NCBI RefSeq assembly: GCF_016775705.1
Contig: NZ_CP068760.1
Span: forward strand, 434,001-498,000
Source of the DNA: Chryseobacterium cucumeris
GTDB lineage: Bacteria > Bacteroidota > Bacteroidia > Flavobacteriales > Weeksellaceae
Direction of reading: 5' to 3'
Length of the DNA stretch: 64,000 nucleotides
A program made the translations under genes and the position numbers. The notes under the pieces are model-generated. The model saw nothing but the letters and a program-made list of their open reading frames with translations. It did not search any database and was not told the origin of the DNA. This document shows, piece by piece, positions 61,461-64,000 of the stretch. Within the stretch, counting starts at the first letter, position 1; each line of letters starts with the position of its first letter.

Positions 61461-61751
61461 CTACGCCATTTCTTTTTTCTTGATTAATAGCTTTTTAGCA
61501 GTATCAACGCAAAGGTCCAGACTTTCTTCAAAACTTGTAGTGGTCTTCTTTACTACGATATCGTCTCCCGGAACCGCTAAAATAATCTCGGCAGTTTTAT
61601 TAGCTTTATCCGAATTATTTTCAACTTTCAAGAACACCTTACACTCCTGAATTTTGTCATAGAAGGTATCCAATTTACTTACTTTTTTGTCGATGTGTGA
61701 TTCTAGTGGTTCGTGTGGAGTTAAACCAATTGATTGTACTGAAATCTTCAT
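61461..61751 (-). CDS. raiA: Ribosome hibernation-promoting factor, short HPF/RaiA type
   Basis: This 96-residue protein starts MKISVQSIGLTPHEPLESHI and has the HPF fold segments KLDTFYDKIQECKVFLKVEN and FEESLDLCVDTAKKLL. It binds the 30S decoding area to inactivate ribosomes in stationary phase. It lacks the long C-terminal dimerisation domain, so it is a short form. Its start overlaps the recombinase gene stop by 4 bases. Confidence 0.96.
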   Translation of the reverse strand: MKISVQSIGLTPHEPLESHIDKKVSKLDTFYDKIQECKVFLKVENNSDKANKTAEIILAVPGDDIVVKKTTTSFEESLDLCVDTAKKLLIKKKEMA

Positions 61752-62635
61752 AATTCTTCTTTTTTTGATGCTCGAGGGTGAGCCTGATTAAACACTTTTT
61801 TCAATTGTTCAATATTAGCATTCGTATAGACTTGAGTACTGGCAAGGCTGGAATGCCCTAATATTTTTTTCACTTTGGAGATCTCCGCCCCATTATCCAA
61901 TACGTGGGTAGCAAAGCTATGCCGAAGGATGTGAGGACTTTTTTTTTCTTTCGTTGTTACAAGACTAAGGTACTTATTAACTACCACATAAACAAATTTT
62001 TCATTGAGTTTTTTCCCTTTCTTATTGACGAAAAAATATGATTTAAATTCTGTCTGCGGATTTCTTATTTCCAGATAACTTTTCAGAAGTTCAGACAATT
62101 CATTGGAAACGGGAATTACCCTTTCTTTATTCCCTTTTCCTATTACTTTTAATTCATTTCCATATAAGTCAACATTCTCAAATATCAGGCCACAAAGTTC
62201 CGCTTTACGCATTCCCGTCTGATAAAGAACCTCCATAATGCACTTTTCAAGTACGTCATGTACCTGTTCAAAAACTCTTTCATTGAGATCTGTCATTTCC
62301 TCTTTAGACATAGGAATCTGTTTTTCAGCATAAAACTTCAGGGAAGAAATTCCTTCAACGGGAGAAACTGTAATTTCGCCAATTTTTAAAAGAAAAAGAT
62401 AAAAACTGCGGAGAGAAGATAATTTTCTGTTGATACTTCTTTTCGAAATGTCATTTTCACTCAGTTCGACAATAAAATTCCGGATAATTTTCTTGTCTGC
62501 CTTAGTTAAATTGTCGGAAGATTCTGTTCGGAGAAAGAAATGGGAAAAGTCTTCAAGGTCTTTTTGGTAGCTTGTGATGGTATGAGGAGAATATCTTTTT
62601 TCGAATTGTAAGTATTCTAAAAACTTTTCCAGCAT
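61748..62635 (-). CDS. xerC: XerC-like tyrosine recombinase
   Basis: From the ATG at 62635 (MLEKFLEYLQFEKRYSPHTI) this 295-residue protein has the N-terminal SAM-like core-binding domain and the catalytic residues: Arg in TGMRKAELCGL, His and Arg in SPHILRHSFATH, His in LGHSSLASTQ, and Tyr in VYTNANIEQL. The order rpsU, recombinase, hpf, tRNAs is conserved in Flavobacteriia. The usual role is chromosome dimer resolution at dif with a partner recombinase; no dif site was found in the window. An earlier start at 62668 is less likely. Confidence 0.93.
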   Translation of the reverse strand: MLEKFLEYLQFEKRYSPHTITSYQKDLEDFSHFFLRTESSDNLTKADKKIIRNFIVELSENDISKRSINRKLSSLRSFYLFLLKIGEITVSPVEGISSLKFYAEKQIPMSKEEMTDLNERVFEQVHDVLEKCIMEVLYQTGMRKAELCGLIFENVDLYGNELKVIGKGNKERVIPVSNELSELLKSYLEIRNPQTEFKSYFFVNKKGKKLNEKFVYVVVNKYLSLVTTKEKKSPHILRHSFATHVLDNGAEISKVKKILGHSSLASTQVYTNANIEQLKKVFNQAHPRASKKEEL

Positions 62636-62714
62636 CATAGGGTATAAAAATAAAAATTCACTCCTCAAATATAAGAATTTAAGAAGTGAATTAATATATG
62701 GTTAAGAAAAAATC

Positions 62715-62912
62715 TTAAGCCTGCTCTTCTTTGCTAAGCGCTCTTTGTTTGTAAGCTGCTTTTAGTCTAGCTTGTCTCAAAGTTACAGAAGGCTTAATAA
62801 ACTGTTGTCTAGATCTTAATTGACGAACAGTTCCTGTTTTATCAAATTTTCTCTTGTATTTTTTTAAAGCTCTGTCGATGGATTCACCATCTTTTACTGG
62901 AATTATTAACAT
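62715..62912 (-). CDS. rpsU: 30S ribosomal protein S21
   Basis: This 65-residue basic protein begins MLIIPVKDGESIDRALKKYK and has KRKFDKTGTVRQLRSRQQF, typical of S21 of Bacteroidota. S21 sits near the anti-Shine-Dalgarno region of 16S rRNA and influences initiation. It is the first gene of the rpsU-xerC-raiA unit. Confidence 0.97.
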   Translation of the reverse strand: MLIIPVKDGESIDRALKKYKRKFDKTGTVRQLRSRQQFIKPSVTLRQARLKAAYKQRALSKEEQA

Positions 62913-62935
62913 ATTTTACATCTCATTTTGGATTG

Positions 62936-62965
62936 CAAAAGTAGACATTTTTTATCAGAACACAA
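62936..62965 (-). promoter_or_regulatory. rpsU promoter
   Basis: TTG (62965-62963), a 19-base spacer and TACTTTTG (62943-62936) on the minus strand, 23 bases before the start codon. Confidence 0.83.
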
Positions 62966-63157
62966 AATATATTGCCATAAACAATCACTAATCCACCCTA
63001 TGACTGTTTAAAAACCCCGTATTAAAGCCTGTTAGCAAACAATAATATTTTTATCACAATCACTGGATATTCAATTCTTACTACCTTCAGGTTACTCATT
63101 TTATTTCGTAATTTCTATTAAAACCATCGATATTAATGAAATGTAAACAAAAAGCAC

Positions 63158-63165
63158 TATCTTTG
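63158..63165 (+). promoter_or_regulatory. -7 element of ssrA
   Basis: TATCTTTG, exact match to TANNTTTG, 16 bases before the mature tmRNA 5' end. No TTG at the ideal distance upstream. The intergenic region between the rpsU and ssrA promoters (about 190 bp) holds nothing else recognisable. Confidence 0.7.
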
Positions 63166-63181
63166 TATTCACTTTATTCAT

Positions 63182-63580
63182 GGGGTTGACTGGTTTCGAC
63201 AGCAAGACCAATGGGTAAGTAAGCATGCAGAGAACCGTAGCGCGATCTCTATAATCCCTTGCTACAAAATTTTAACTGGCAACGAAGAGTTCGCTCTTGC
63301 AGCTTAATATCGAAGTATAGTAGATCAAGCGTTTTCCCGAAGATTTTAGTAGGGAAGCAAGATATTCCACAAATGCTCTGTTCTGCGGCGTTTGATCCTG
63401 GGATATAGGAATGCAGAAATAAGGCTTTAGAAGCTTTGGCTAAAGCTCGAAAATTTCAGAAGATAAGCTGGTCGTTGGGTGTCTATCCTCTGCCTCCAGT
63501 CGAAAACCAATGGTAGAATAAGCATGTAGAAAGCTTATGTATTGCTTGTTTGGACGAGGGTTCGAATCCCTCCAACTCCA
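63182..63580 (+). ncRNA. ssrA: Transfer-messenger RNA (tmRNA)
   Basis: The 5' end GGGGTTGACTGGTTTCGACA and 3' end GAGGGTTCGAATCCCTCCAA with acceptor pairing GGGGTTG/CAACTCC form the tRNA-like half. The tag frame starts at GGC 63278 and reads Gly-Asn-Glu-Glu-Phe-Ala-Leu-Ala-Ala then TAA at 63307, giving an ALAA-ending degradation tag. It rescues stalled ribosomes with SmpB. CCA is not encoded. Confidence 0.96.
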
Positions 63581-63583
63581 CTG

Positions 63584-63610
63584 AAACCACTGATTATTCA
63601 GTGGTTTTTT
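63584..63610 (+). terminator. ssrA terminator
   Basis: AACCACTGA-TTAT-TCAGTGGTT followed by TTTT; a perfect 9-bp stem. Confidence 0.93.
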
Positions 63611-63978
63611 ACTTTAAAACAAGCTTATACCAAACTTCAATGATAAAACTTACTGTTATATATTAATATATTATATATATGATGAGTTTTTTAAAAAAAT
63701 CTTGAGATGTATAAAGCTTATTTGAAATCTCTTTTGTTATCACGCTAAAAACAACCCTACTTTTTTGACCTACCATTCATCAATCAAACCTAACAATGAT
63801 GAAGTTCAGAAGAATTATCTTCTATTTCTCTCTCTGTCATTCCATGATTGGTTTTATATTCCCTGAACACTATAAATATAACCACCTGAAAACTAAAAGA
63901 CTAAAGCGAAACAATCTAAAATGAAAGCTTCCGGTCCACAAAAAAGACTAAAAAAATGTTTTATCGTAAAGAATTTTA
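63611..63978. other. AT-rich intergenic stretch without a supported gene
   Basis: About 370 bp. A 42-codon plus-strand frame at 63796-63924 has no recognisable features and is not called. No tRNA or repeat is apparent. Confidence 0.5.
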
Positions 63979-63986
63979 TATATTTG
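63979..63986 (+). promoter_or_regulatory. -7 element at the right edge
   Basis: TATATTTG matches TANNTTTG; a gene is probably transcribed rightwards just outside the window. Confidence 0.55.
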
Positions 63987-64000
63987 CAGCATCTAACAAT

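Noticed and set aside
60752..61483. Apparent plus-strand reading frames over the tRNA array (60752-60946, 60901-61116, 61178-61483)
   Set aside because: They are antisense to well-formed tRNA genes; the repeated protein-like sequence simply reflects the duplicated tRNAs.
61748..62635. Tyrosine recombinase as a sign of an integrated mobile element
   Set aside because: It sits in the conserved rpsU-recombinase-hpf order of Flavobacteriia and is most likely a housekeeping XerC-like protein; no attachment-site duplication was seen at the tRNAs beyond the tandem cassette.
63796..63924. 42-codon frame after ssrA
   Set aside because: No promoter at a suitable place, no signal peptide or domain; chance frame in AT-rich DNA.

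Overview
The window looks like chromosome of a flavobacterium of the Chryseobacterium type (Bacteroidota). The evidence is the low GC content, many secreted proteins with type IX secretion (T9SS) style C-terminal tails, GLPGLI, DUF5777 and DUF3467 family proteins, a TonB-dependent receptor, and intergenic promoters of the Bacteroidota form TTG-N16-22-TANNTTTG in front of many genes. No rRNA, CRISPR array, prophage or intact insertion sequence was seen.

Region 1 (1-21900) is mixed. It starts with the end of an ECF sigma factor gene and a membrane protein, then a methyltransferase, a secreted M43 metalloprotease, an ABC exporter, a hydrolase, a Crp-type regulator, truA, lpxK with a purine nucleoside phosphorylase, a thioredoxin-like protein, dinB and an alpha-amylase. 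A 55-residue cysteine-rich peptide gene with a bacteriocin-like leader follows (13891-14058). Next come a carboxylesterase, an AraC regulator divergent from a zinc alcohol dehydrogenase, an HxlR regulator divergent from an NmrA-type oxidoreductase with a clear two-site operator between them, and a secreted phosphodiesterase. Copies of a dispersed repeat and a 94-bp tandem repeat lie between genes.

Region 2 (22000-32200) holds two surface operons. The first is DUF5777 barrel, cytochrome c lipoprotein, YceI, ankyrin and DOMON-like T9SS protein. It lies just downstream of a Crp/Fnr gene and has a perfect GGTGA-N6-TCACC palindrome inside its promoter. The second is a large T9SS beta-propeller protein, a lipoprotein, an unknown His/Cys/Pro-tailed protein and a TonB-dependent receptor.

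Region 3 (32300-63600, almost all on the minus strand) is the transcription/translation neighbourhood, in transcription order rpsU, xerC-like, raiA, a tRNA array, tuf, tRNA-Trp, secE, nusG, rplK, rplA, rplJ, rplL, rpoB, rpoC, DUF3467. It is split by three accessory insertions: a metal-efflux, two-component and membrane-protein block between the tRNAs and tuf (about 49.4-60.4 kb), three tandem secreted paralogues between nusG and rplK, and a small decayed unit between rplL and rpoB. Each core segment downstream of an insertion has its own promoter. The tRNA trio Thr(TGT)-Tyr-Gly is tandemly duplicated. The efflux operon has four 11-bp-phased repeats upstream, which fits control by the adjacent OmpR-family regulator. 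tmRNA (ssrA) follows on the plus strand.
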